From Novipirellula caenicola (GTDB lineage Bacteria > Planctomycetota > Planctomycetia > Pirellulales > Pirellulaceae), in assembly GCF_039545035.1 (NCBI RefSeq), contig NZ_BAABRO010000017.1:1-64000 (forward strand): 64,000 nucleotides of DNA. The letters run 5' to 3'. Shown in pieces: positions 18,859-25,847 of this stretch. The notes under the pieces were generated by a model. The model worked only from the letters and a program-made list of their open reading frames with translations. It searched no databases and had not been told where the DNA came from. The translations under genes were made by a program, and so were the position numbers. The first letter of the stretch is position 1. Each line of letters begins with the position of its first letter.

Positions 18859-19564
18859 CACGAAGCTTCGCGGCCAATTCGTATTGCTCTTGTTCGACCG
18901 CGGCGGCCAATTGTTCCTTCAGCGTCTTGCCTACCGAATATTCGTTCCGCAATGATTCTCGCATTTCGATCAAGCGGATGACCAATTCGTCATCTTCGTA
19001 ATGGTCTTCGGCTTCGTGCTTGACAAAAAATTGGTAGATCACATCCAAACCCTGATTGATGGCTTGGATCGCTTCTTCGGCCGTGTGATCTTCGAGTTCA
19101 CCAAGTGCGTGCGCTTGGGTGCGATGAAACAAAACGAACGGACGGTATTGTTCATGCGCCGCCCCCCATTCTTCATCCGGGCTCATTTCACTGCTCAGAT
19201 CCATCAGCCTTAGCGTGTGATCGGCATCCATCACCGCGCGGTGGTAATACTGCAGTCGCAACCAACAAATACGTCGGTGATAAAACTGCATGAACTCGCG
19301 ATCAACTTCGTTGCACTCGTTTTCGTTTAACTTGTGCTCGGGATCTTCTAAACGGATGTGTTGCAAGTGCTCGAGATACGTTTCGCTTTCCTCATAGACC
19401 GCACCGTCGGGGCGGCCGGTGGTTTCAAGCTGCAGCATCCCCATGTCGATTCGCATTTGGATGACATCGCGTCCGTCTTTGCCTTTGACTAATCGGACAT
19501 TCAGATTTCCGGGGTCGAATTCCCACTTGGAAAGTAGTTCGTCAAAGTGAATCGCTCGCTTCAT
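18830..19564 (-). CDS. UvrB/UvrC-motif protein
   Basis: A 244-residue soluble protein. The last 40 residues form a UVR motif, LKEQLAAAVEQEQYELAAKL followed by RDEL, the helical pair found in UvrB, UvrC and ClpC-associated McsA-type proteins, where it mediates protein contacts. The front part begins with MKRAIHFDELLSKWEFDP and is helical and acidic; it is conserved-looking but not a domain I can name. The ATG at 19564 starts this region, and the upstream residues differ in character. It is the first gene of a minus-strand unit with the RegB and RegA genes. Confidence 0.75.
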   Translation of the reverse strand: MKRAIHFDELLSKWEFDPGNLNVRLVKGKDGRDVIQMRIDMGMLQLETTGRPDGAVYEESETYLEHLQHIRLEDPEHKLNENECNEVDREFMQFYHRRICWLRLQYYHRAVMDADHTLRLMDLSSEMSPDEEWGAAHEQYRPFVLFHRTQAHALGELEDHTAEEAIQAINQGLDVIYQFFVKHEAEDHYEDDELVIRLIEMRESLRNEYSVGKTLKEQLAAAVEQEQYELAAKLRDELTRREAN

Positions 19565-19848
19565 CAATCCGTTCTGTTCAATAGGGTTGAAAACCGGCTG
19601 TTTCAGCGCCGAGTCTTGAGTATAACAGCCCGCCAAGCTCGGTGAAGCATTGTTGACATTTTACCACCCATCGGCTTGCATGCCGTCGCTCTGCTGGGGT
19701 GGAACTCACAAACTCTTGTTCCAGAGCCAATCCAACGCCGCTGGGACGCTCGTTCTGCACCGCTGGTTGGCAGATTCTCTGCCGCTATTCGCCGGGAGTG
19801 GGCTGTGATTCTGGCCGGAAAACCGCCGTTGTTCGGTCGACGGGGGGA

Positions 19849-20277
19849 TCAGTCGTCCATCCGCGGGCCGCGGCGATTGTGTTTTTTTTGCGAGTTTTGA
19901 CGCTTTTTATCCAGCCTTCGTCGCTGGCTACCGCGAGTCGGTTTAGTCGGTTTGCGTGGCGTTGGCGGAGCTTGGCATTCCAATAGCATTTCAGCCAATT
20001 TGGTGCGGGCGTCCGCGAGATTGCGAGCTTGGTCGCGATATCGCTCGCTGTGGACTAGTAATTCGCCTTCGCGGGTGATCCGATTTTGATATCGATTGAT
20101 AAATCGCCGACGCCACCCCGGGTCAAAACCGCGGCAATCCGCCAACGACCACCGCAACGTTACTTTCGAGTTGACTTTATTGACATTCTGCCCACCCGGG
20201 CCGCTGCTACGCGCCGCCGTGAAATTCAAATCCCCCGCCGGGATCGAAAGCCGTGTGTTTACAAATAGATCGTTCAT
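19849..20277 (-). CDS. arfB: ArfB/YaeJ-type peptidyl-tRNA hydrolase
   Basis: A 142-residue release-factor-like protein that frees stalled ribosomes by hydrolysing peptidyl-tRNA in the absence of a stop codon. The catalytic GGQ is at residues 28-30 in RSSGPGGQNVNKVNSKV. The C-terminal tail from about residue 108 is strongly basic (RRRLDKKRQNSQKKHNRR), as needed to enter the empty mRNA channel. The length agrees with ArfB (about 140), and there is no stop-codon recognition domain. A 284-base gene-free gap separates it from the UvrB/UvrC-motif gene. Confidence 0.92.
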   Translation of the reverse strand: MNDLFVNTRLSIPAGDLNFTAARSSGPGGQNVNKVNSKVTLRWSLADCRGFDPGWRRRFINRYQNRITREGELLVHSERYRDQARNLADARTKLAEMLLECQAPPTPRKPTKPTRGSQRRRLDKKRQNSQKKHNRRGPRMDD

Positions 20278-20424
20278 GGTTCTGCGTTAAATTGTAGACC
20301 ACATCGAAGTGGCGTCGACCGCCGGAATGTTTTTCGTCGACGTTGGTATTCCCAACCAACATCACGTAACTTGAGTGCGATTCGTTCTGATTGATTTATC
20401 GAAATCCCCCCCGGAGACGTTTGC

Positions 20425-21807
20425 ATGGTTTTTGTTTCGCGTTGTCAAATTGGATCCGCCTTTCTGATTTGCTTTGGCATGGTTGTCGTGTCGCTACCGT
20501 GGGTCGCGGCGGACGACGAAGCAACCACGCAGCGATCGACATTGCGTTGGCCTCGTTTGTTAGGAGAAAATTTTGACGGCAATGCCGCGACTGACCAGAC
20601 GTTTGATTGGTCCCGCAAACCGCGATTCCTGTGGTCGATCGAAGTGGGTGATGGCTATGGATTGGGCTCCGTTTGGGGTGACGAGTATTTCCAGTTCGAC
20701 GCGGAATCAACCGCCTCCGGCCCAGCCGAGCGACTTCGTTGTATCGACCTGAATACTGGGAACGTCAAATGGCAAGACGCCCGGCCGCTGGTGTACCGTG
20801 ACATGTACGGCTACGAAAGTGGTCCACGTTCTACCCCGACACTCGATTCGCAATCGGTGTTCACCTTTGGCGTCGCCGGCGAATTGGTTTGCCGCAACCG
20901 CCAAACGCATCAAGTCCGCTGGGTCGTGGACACCAACAAGACCTATGGCGTGGTCCAGAACTTTTTTGGTGTCGGATCGTCTCCGCTACTTGTGGATGAT
21001 TTGGTCATCGTGATGGTCGGCGGCAGCCCTGCCGAAGACGCATCGATCGCGCCCGGTCGATTGGATCGGGTGTCACCCAATGGTTCGGCGCTAGTGGCGT
21101 TTGACAAAGCGACCGGTAAAGAGCGTTGGAAGTGCGGTGATGATTTGGCGAGTTACAGCAGTCCACGAACGATGCAAATCGACGGACAAACGCGAGTGCT
21201 GGCGTATGCACGCGAAAGTTTGTTGTGCGTTGATCCCAAGCTTGGCAAAGTGCTTTGGAAATATCCGCACCGCGCCGATATTCTTGAAAGCGCGATCGCG
21301 ATGACTCCTGTGGTGGATGCCAACCAGGTTTTTCTGAGTGAGTGTTATCAAATCGGCAGCGTGCTACTGAACGTGACGAATCAGCAAGCCGAAGCGGTTT
21401 GGAAAGACCCACCCTTTGACCGCCGCAGTCAAGCGATGCGATCGCACTGGGCCACCCCCGTGTTGATCGATGGGTACTTGTATGGTTGCAGCGGCCGGAA
21501 CGCTCCGGATAGCGATTTCCGCTGTATCGATTGGGAGACCGGCGAAGTCAAATGGAGCGATCCACGTCGCACCCGGTCTTCGGCAACGCGAGTGGGGGAC
21601 GTGCTGCTCGTGCTCGAGGAACGTGGCACGTTGCAAGCGGTGAAGGCCAATCCCGAAAAATTTGAATTGATCAACCAATGGGAACTCGATCAACCCGATG
21701 GAGATGTGCCCGCGATCCGCTATCCCTGTTGGTCGGCGCCGATTGTGGTGGGCAACCGGATGTTGGTGCGAGGCGACGAGCGAGTGGTTTGTTTTGAGTG
21801 CCGTTGA
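20425..21807 (+). CDS. secreted PQQ-like beta-propeller protein
   Basis: A 460-residue protein with a signal peptide (hydrophobic to about residue 28, ending VAADDE) and PQQ-like/BamB-type propeller repeats, seen as DLNTGNVKWQDARPL, ATGKERWKCG, KLGKVLWKYPH and WETGEVKWSDP. Such propellers act as scaffolds at the outer membrane or as alcohol-dehydrogenase-like domains. No quinoprotein catalytic residues are evident, so a scaffold role is likelier. GGAG about 10 bases upstream supports the ATG at 20425. It stands alone, converging on apbE. Confidence 0.85.
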   Translation: MVFVSRCQIGSAFLICFGMVVVSLPWVAADDEATTQRSTLRWPRLLGENFDGNAATDQTFDWSRKPRFLWSIEVGDGYGLGSVWGDEYFQFDAESTASGPAERLRCIDLNTGNVKWQDARPLVYRDMYGYESGPRSTPTLDSQSVFTFGVAGELVCRNRQTHQVRWVVDTNKTYGVVQNFFGVGSSPLLVDDLVIVMVGGSPAEDASIAPGRLDRVSPNGSALVAFDKATGKERWKCGDDLASYSSPRTMQIDGQTRVLAYARESLLCVDPKLGKVLWKYPHRADILESAIAMTPVVDANQVFLSECYQIGSVLLNVTNQQAEAVWKDPPFDRRSQAMRSHWATPVLIDGYLYGCSGRNAPDSDFRCIDWETGEVKWSDPRRTRSSATRVGDVLLVLEERGTLQAVKANPEKFELINQWELDQPDGDVPAIRYPCWSAPIVVGNRMLVRGDERVVCFECR

Positions 21808-21855
21808 TCGCCGCCATTGCCGCTAATCGCGCTGCGACTATCACTCGCGTTCCTG

Positions 21856-21928
21856 TTTCGCTGGCCAATTTTGCTGGCCAGTTTCGCTGGCACGCAAACC
21901 TGCTTGAACCTGGTTGATCCTGCTTGCG
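21856..21928. repeat. two short tandem-repeat arrays between convergent genes
   Basis: Three 13-bp units of the form TTTCGCTGGCCAA run from 21856 to 21894. After four bases, three 10-bp units of the form CCTGCTTGAA run from 21899 to 21928. They fill most of the gap between the PQQ protein stop and the apbE stop. Confidence 0.6.
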
Positions 21929-21941
21929 ACACGATCGCAGT

Positions 21942-23111
21942 TCAAACGCGATCGCTTTCAGCCGGAGGGTCGATCCAGTGAAAATCGCCGAGCGTTTCAA
22001 TCTTGGCCGAATCTTGTCGATCGCCTCGGTGAACCATCATCGCGGCGGTCATTGCCGTTTGTTGAAACTGTTCGCGGACAACCTTCGAACCCGAGACAAA
22101 CAGCCCGGTGGCCAAGGCATCCGCATCGGTTGCGTTATCCATCAGCAGCGTCAGTGACAACAAATCACCTGCGGGGTAGCCGGTTCGCGGGTCGATCACA
22201 TGACCGTAGCGTCGGCCTTGGTGATGAAAGAATTGTTTTCCTGATCCGCTGGTCGCGAGTGCTTGGTTGCGAAGCCAGATGCCTGCCAACCGCCGGTTCG
22301 ATTTCGTGGGATGGGCGAGTCCGACGGCCCACCCCAGACCGCTGCCGGGAGTTTGATCGCCGCTGGCGATCACGCTGCTGTTGCCGCCATGGATCAAAAA
22401 GTCATTGACGCCTCGATTGCGTAGATGGTTGGCCAATCGGTCCAACGCATCCCCTTTGCCGATGCCTCCCAAATTGATCGCCATGCCGGCAACGGCAAAG
22501 CGGACGGTATGATCCGCCGGATCGAGGATCAGATGTTGATAGCCGACCAAGCGGCGTGCTTTTTCGATTTCAGCGTCCGATGGTTTTTTGCCGCTGCGTT
22601 GGGTGAACCCCCAGGCTTCGACCAGCGGTGCGGCGGTGATGTCGAATGCGCCGCCGGTTTGTTCGCCCCAGTGCACCGCTCGCTGCAACACGGCAAACGT
22701 CGATGGGGATATCGAGACAGCAGTTTCGCTCGCGAGTAGATTGATTCGCGAAATTTCGCTGGTCGGACGATAGATGGTCAGGTCCGCTTCGATCCCCTCG
22801 AGCAGGTCGGCTGCTTCGACGGCCGCCTCGACCGCACGGCCGGATCGAGCGTCCGCTGGATCGTGAGGATCCAAGGCTGCCGCGGTCGCCGCTGCTGCGT
22901 CGGCGGAGACCGCCGAATCGCGACCTGGTGGATCACCGCTAGCGGTCTCGCGATTGGGCAGCAGGATGACAAAATCGGTTGCCATCGCCCTGCGAGTGAC
23001 TTGGCAGATCGAGTAGTCATCGGCGGCCGCCGAGGGGCGTGTTTCCCGCGAGCCGTCGGGATCGCTGTGACGGCTGTGATGGTCGTCCGAGGAAGAGGGG
23101 GGCGGCGTCAT
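21942..23111 (-). CDS. apbE: FAD:protein FMN transferase (ApbE)
   Basis: A 389-residue ApbE-family enzyme that attaches FMN to threonine in flavoproteins such as Nqr and Rnf subunits. It has the typical N-terminal RRAMATDFVI, DLTIYRPTSEISRIN, GGAFDITAAPLVEAWGF, the binding motif INLGGIGKGDALDRL and the C-terminal HVIDPRTGYP with Asp/Thr metal ligands in NATDADALATGLFV. Residues 1-40 and about 58-95 are low-complexity (Ala, Asp, Ser), an extension unusual for the family. No lipobox is visible, so location is uncertain. I kept the first ATG because the conserved MATDF motif needs residues upstream of it. Confidence 0.9.
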   Translation of the reverse strand: MTPPPSSSDDHHSRHSDPDGSRETRPSAAADDYSICQVTRRAMATDFVILLPNRETASGDPPGRDSAVSADAAAATAAALDPHDPADARSGRAVEAAVEAADLLEGIEADLTIYRPTSEISRINLLASETAVSISPSTFAVLQRAVHWGEQTGGAFDITAAPLVEAWGFTQRSGKKPSDAEIEKARRLVGYQHLILDPADHTVRFAVAGMAINLGGIGKGDALDRLANHLRNRGVNDFLIHGGNSSVIASGDQTPGSGLGWAVGLAHPTKSNRRLAGIWLRNQALATSGSGKQFFHHQGRRYGHVIDPRTGYPAGDLLSLTLLMDNATDADALATGLFVSGSKVVREQFQQTAMTAAMMVHRGDRQDSAKIETLGDFHWIDPPAESDRV

Positions 23112-23400
23112 CCAGAGAGTCGGTGTTTGGAGGAATCGGGCGTGAAAAGGATGCGAAAAGTTCGAGATTTTTTTTCAGCTTGTAGTGAACTTTGAACCGA
23201 TGCAATTGTCTATTGGTGAGTCGCTAGCGGCGTTGACCCCGTCAATTGCTGGTAAATACGGAGAATATGCCGTTCTTAACGTTTTTACAGCGGCTGAAAA
23301 AAAGCCTTGCCAACATCGGCCAAGCGAGGGTTGCGTTTTCGGAGCGGATTCAGCACAATCTGGCTTGCTTGACTGAAGTTTAGCGAAGCAAAGCAAATAG

Positions 23401-23489
23401 GGAGCGGTGGCTGAGTGGTCGAAAGCGCCGGTTTGCTAAATCGGTGACCCGGGAAACTGGGTCCGCAGGTTCGAATCCTGTCCGCTCCG
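23401..23489 (+). tRNA. tRNA-Ser(GCT)
   Basis: The acceptor stem GGAGCGG (23401-23407) pairs with CCGCTCC (23482-23488), with discriminator G at 23489. The anticodon loop TTGCTAA gives anticodon GCT. The long variable arm (GACCCGGGAAACTGGGTC) and the T arm GGTTCGAATCC confirm a class II serine tRNA. CCA is not encoded. Confidence 0.97.
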
Positions 23490-23500
23490 CTTAGTTGAAG

Positions 23501-23549
23501 ACCCAAAAGCATCAAGCCAAGAAAAACTTGGTTGCTCTTGGGTTTTTTA
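23501..23549 (+). terminator. terminator after tRNA-Ser
   Basis: ACCCAAAAGCA (23501-23511) pairs with TGCTCTTGGGT (23533-23543) apart from two mismatched bases. An inner stem CCAAG / CTTGG is present, and TTTTT follows. It ends the tRNA-Ser transcript. Confidence 0.75.
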
Positions 23550-23611
23550 TTCGGTACTTCCAAAGTCAGGTGATTTTCAGTTGGGTTGGTTTTTCCTGCC
23601 AACGAAAATCC

Positions 23612-23684
23612 GAGGGCGTAGCTCAGTCGGTAGAGCAACGGACTTTTAATCCGTTGGTCCTGGGTTCGAGTCCCAGCGCCCTCA
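23612..23684 (+). tRNA. tRNA-Lys(TTT)
   Basis: The acceptor stem GAGGGCG (23612-23618) pairs with CGCCCTC (23677-23683), with discriminator A. The anticodon loop CTTTTAA gives anticodon TTT. D arm AGCTCAGTCGGTAGAGC and T arm GGTTCGAGTCC are normal. CCA is not encoded. Confidence 0.97.
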
Positions 23685-23707
23685 CTGAATCGTCGCTAGC
23701 GACAAGT

Positions 23708-23745
23708 AACCCGGTGTCCCTTATCAGGACACCGGGTTTTCTTTT
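23708..23745 (+). terminator. terminator after tRNA-Lys
   Basis: A perfect 12-bp stem, AACCCGGTGTCC / GGACACCGGGTT (23708-23719 with 23727-23738), with a 7-base loop is followed by TTCTTTT. Confidence 0.9.
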
Positions 23746-23901
23746 GCGCTTCTGAGGTGACCATTGCAAACCGCTAATGGGTTGGCTGCGGTAAGTCGTT
23801 TGGGATGACCCCCGAAGCGTCGCCGAAACGCTTGGCGGGTCCGGCGGAACTCAGTATGCTACACCCGTTCTCTACACCGCCACACGCAAGGCTTCGCTTC
23901 G

Positions 23902-24285
23902 ATGAATCATGATTCGCCCGAATTGTTTGATCGAATGGGGGGAGCCGATGGGCTCGCCGCAATCGTCAAAGATATGTATGAGCGTATCTTTAATGACCCC
24001 GAGTTGTCGCCGTTCTTTAAGAATGTGCAGACCGATCGGTTGAAAAAGATGCAGTACGAATTCTTGGCTTCGGCTTTTCAAGGTCCTGTTAATTACACCG
24101 GAGCCGAGTTGACCGCGATTCATCACAATCGCGGGATCGATGGAGGCCACTTTGCCAAGTTCTGCAGCCACTTTGCCGATGCCGCCCGAGCGCATGGGGC
24201 GAAGGAATCCGATGTGGATCAAGCGCTCGGTCAATTGTCGACCTACAAAGACAAAATCACCGGCGACTCAAACGTCGACGGCTGA
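23902..24285 (+). CDS. truncated haemoglobin, group I (HbN-like)
   Basis: A 127-residue truncated globin that binds haem and probably handles O2 or NO in the cytoplasm. It aligns with HbN: Tyr26 at the B10 position (KDMYERIF), LKKMQYEFLASAF for the E helix with Gln51, GGP-like QGPVNYTG, and proximal His74 in AIHHNRGI. Length matches the family. It follows the tRNA-Lys terminator by 156 bases and is alone on its strand; no reductase partner is adjacent. Confidence 0.9.
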   Translation: MNHDSPELFDRMGGADGLAAIVKDMYERIFNDPELSPFFKNVQTDRLKKMQYEFLASAFQGPVNYTGAELTAIHHNRGIDGGHFAKFCSHFADAARAHGAKESDVDQALGQLSTYKDKITGDSNVDG

Positions 24286-24369
24286 TTCCATCAGCAGTTC
24301 GCAAACTTGCTGGCTCCGTTTTGGCCTGCTTCGTTTTGACCTGCTTAGGATCGTCGAAGTAATTACGGA

Positions 24370-24433
24370 TGTAGCGGAACGCGTCAAGAGTTTCGACCAG
24401 CCTGGAAAACGAAAGTCTTGACGACTTCCGCTA
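24370..24433. repeat. 64-base palindromic element between convergent genes
   Basis: GTAGCGGAA (24370-24378) pairs with TTCCGCTAC (24425-24433). Inside it, CGTCAAGAGTTTCG (24381-24394) pairs with CGAAAGTCTTGACG (24409-24422) with one mismatch, leaving a 14-base loop. The right-arm 15-mer is found again, inverted, at 27893-27907. It resembles a REP-like dispersed palindrome and could also end transcription from both sides. Confidence 0.6.
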
Positions 24434-24482
24434 CGGGAAAACCCGTCACTTATTGTTCCGGCGGTGCTTAGCTTTGACCGGT

Positions 24483-25025
24483 CTAGCTTTGGCTGCTCAT
24501 CATCTGAATGATCGCTCGACAGAATTCCGGCAGGTCGTCGGGGCGACGGCTGCTGATGTGGTGCCCATCGACGACGACGGCTTGGTCTTCGTAGGTGGCG
24601 CCGGCGTTGACCAAATCGTCTTTGATCCCCGGTGATCCCGTCACGCGAACTCCGCGATAGACGCCTGCCGAGATGGTGATCCAGCCGCCATGGCAAATCG
24701 CGGCAATCGGCTTTTTAGCGGCATCAAAATCACGAACCAATTGCAGTAGCACGAGGTCGCGCCGCAGTTTGTCGGGCATGAATCCGCCCGGCACAATCAA
24801 CGCGTCAAAATCGTTCGCGGCCATATCGGCGATTGCAGCGTCGCTTGTGCACGGGTAGCCATGTTTGCCGTTGTAGTGTTGGTTGGCCGCTGGGCCGGCA
24901 ATGGTCGTGCTAGCGCCTGCTTCTTCGAGTCGCAGTTTCGGATACCACAGTTCGAGGTCTTCGTAGATTTCACCGACCAGGATCAGGATGCGTCGGCCGG
25001 ATAGCGGAAAATCGTCACTCGACAT
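24483..25025 (-). CDS. DJ-1/PfpI family protein
   Basis: A 180-residue class I glutamine-amidotransferase-like protein of the DJ-1/PfpI group, whose members act as deglycases, chaperones or peptidases. The nucleophile elbow is AAICHGGWITIS with Cys111 and His112, and an upstream acidic residue lies in LVGEIYEDLELWYP. DALIVPGGFMPDKLR and the C-terminal VVVDGHHISSRRPDDLPEFC are also typical. The ATG at 25025 matches the family's start (GRRILILVGE). The stop of the PII gene is upstream by 58 bases... on the same strand the PII gene ends at 25084, so the two may be co-transcribed. Confidence 0.88.
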   Translation of the reverse strand: MSSDDFPLSGRRILILVGEIYEDLELWYPKLRLEEAGASTTIAGPAANQHYNGKHGYPCTSDAAIADMAANDFDALIVPGGFMPDKLRRDLVLLQLVRDFDAAKKPIAAICHGGWITISAGVYRGVRVTGSPGIKDDLVNAGATYEDQAVVVDGHHISSRRPDDLPEFCRAIIQMMSSQS

Positions 25026-25083
25026 CAGAGGATTTCTTTCGTTGGGGTTGTGGAGTTCGGGGAGAGACAGGGGGCGGTGGCTG

Positions 25084-25422
25084 CTAGATTGCTTCGCTGC
25101 CGCGTTCACCGGTACGGATGCGGATGCAGTCATCCATCGGCAGCACAAAGATTTTCCCGTCGCCAATCTCGCCGGTATGACCACCTTCGAGAATCGCATC
25201 GACGGTGGGTTTGACGAACTCTTCGTTCACGGCGATTTGCAGCTGGACTTTTCGCAGCAAATTCACGCTGAATTCGTGCCCGCGATAAATTCCAGATTGC
25301 CCTTTTTGACGTCCAAATCCTTGGCAATCCATCACGGTCAAACGAAAGACCTCGACTTTGGTCAGAGCTTCTTTGACGGCTTCGAGCCGACTCGGCTGGA
25401 TGATGGCGATAATCAGCTTCAC
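25084..25422 (-). CDS. glnB: PII nitrogen regulatory protein lacking Tyr51
   Basis: A 112-residue PII signal protein, exactly the family length, starting at a GTG (25422) in VKLIIAIIQPSRLEAV. PII binds ATP/ADP and 2-oxoglutarate and controls AmtB and nitrogen enzymes. GFGRQKGQ, TGEIGDGKIFV and IRIRTGE are intact, so nucleotide binding should be. In the T-loop, YRGHEFSV has Phe at position 51, where GlnB/GlnK carry the uridylylated Tyr, and His at 49, where cyanobacteria carry the phosphorylated Ser. Tyr46 remains. The ammonium transporter gene lies upstream on the same strand, but a terminator stands between them. Confidence 0.93.
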   Translation of the reverse strand: MKLIIAIIQPSRLEAVKEALTKVEVFRLTVMDCQGFGRQKGQSGIYRGHEFSVNLLRKVQLQIAVNEEFVKPTVDAILEGGHTGEIGDGKIFVLPMDDCIRIRTGERGSEAI

Positions 25423-25592
25423 GACTAAGCACGATCGAGAAAAGAGGAAGGCGAGCGATTCCCAGTGACGTCTTGGACCTTTAACGACTTGGAGTCCGTG
25501 GCGACTTGGAATCAGGGGCAAACAGACACGATAACGGCATTGTACGGTGACAGCCAGCGAGGGCGTAGGGCGTCGCCGATTCGAAAAGTGCA

Positions 25593-25625
25593 TAAAAAAA
25601 GCCTCGCGATGTTAATCACGAGACT
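25593..25625 (-). terminator. terminator between amtB and the PII gene
   Basis: On the minus strand GTCTCGTGAT and ATCGCGAGGC form a 10-bp stem with two G-U pairs and a TAAC loop, followed by TTTTTTTA. It would stop transcripts from amtB before the PII gene, so the PII gene likely has its own promoter in 25423-25592, or this is an attenuator. Confidence 0.8.
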
Positions 25626-25747
25626 TTGTGTGCGAAACCCCGACCCGGACGAGTGAGGCGGACACTCGCCACGGGCCGTTGGGGCTCATTCTGACTCCGT
25701 GAGGAGCCAAAAAAAACAGCTTGGTTTTTCCCGCCTTACCGGGCTGC

Positions 25748-25789
25748 CCCGCCGTTGCAGTGAGAGAATCCATCTCGTGCAACGGCGGG
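25748..25789. repeat. perfect 12-bp inverted repeat after amtB
   Basis: CCCGCCGTTGCA (25748-25759) pairs with TGCAACGGCGGG (25778-25789) around an 18-base loop. A further TACCG / CGGTA pair lies outside it. On the minus strand it is followed within about 25 bases by a run of eight T, so it may also act as the amtB terminator. Confidence 0.7.
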
Positions 25790-25847
25790 ACTGCGGTAGG
25801 TAGCTCTTGTCGAAGGCATCGTCCTCAGCCTTCCGTGGGTCGCTGCT

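Larger units (their letters stand above)
25593..25847 (-). ncRNA. candidate structured RNA in the amtB-PII gap
   Basis: The minus-strand stretch after amtB holds a long hairpin (see 25748-25789), a T-rich segment and finally the terminator at 25593. This could be the amtB 3' untranslated region or a separate small RNA. No known RNA family is recognised. Confidence 0.3.

Noticed and set aside
23285-23638. 117-codon minus-strand open frame over tRNA-Ser
   Set aside because: It is the well-known antisense reading of a tRNA-Ser gene (the product contains ADRIRTCGP), not a protein gene.
23495-23755. 86-codon plus-strand open frame over tRNA-Lys
   Set aside because: It reads through the tRNA-Lys gene (product contains VAQSVEQRTFNPLVLGSSP), a common false gene call.
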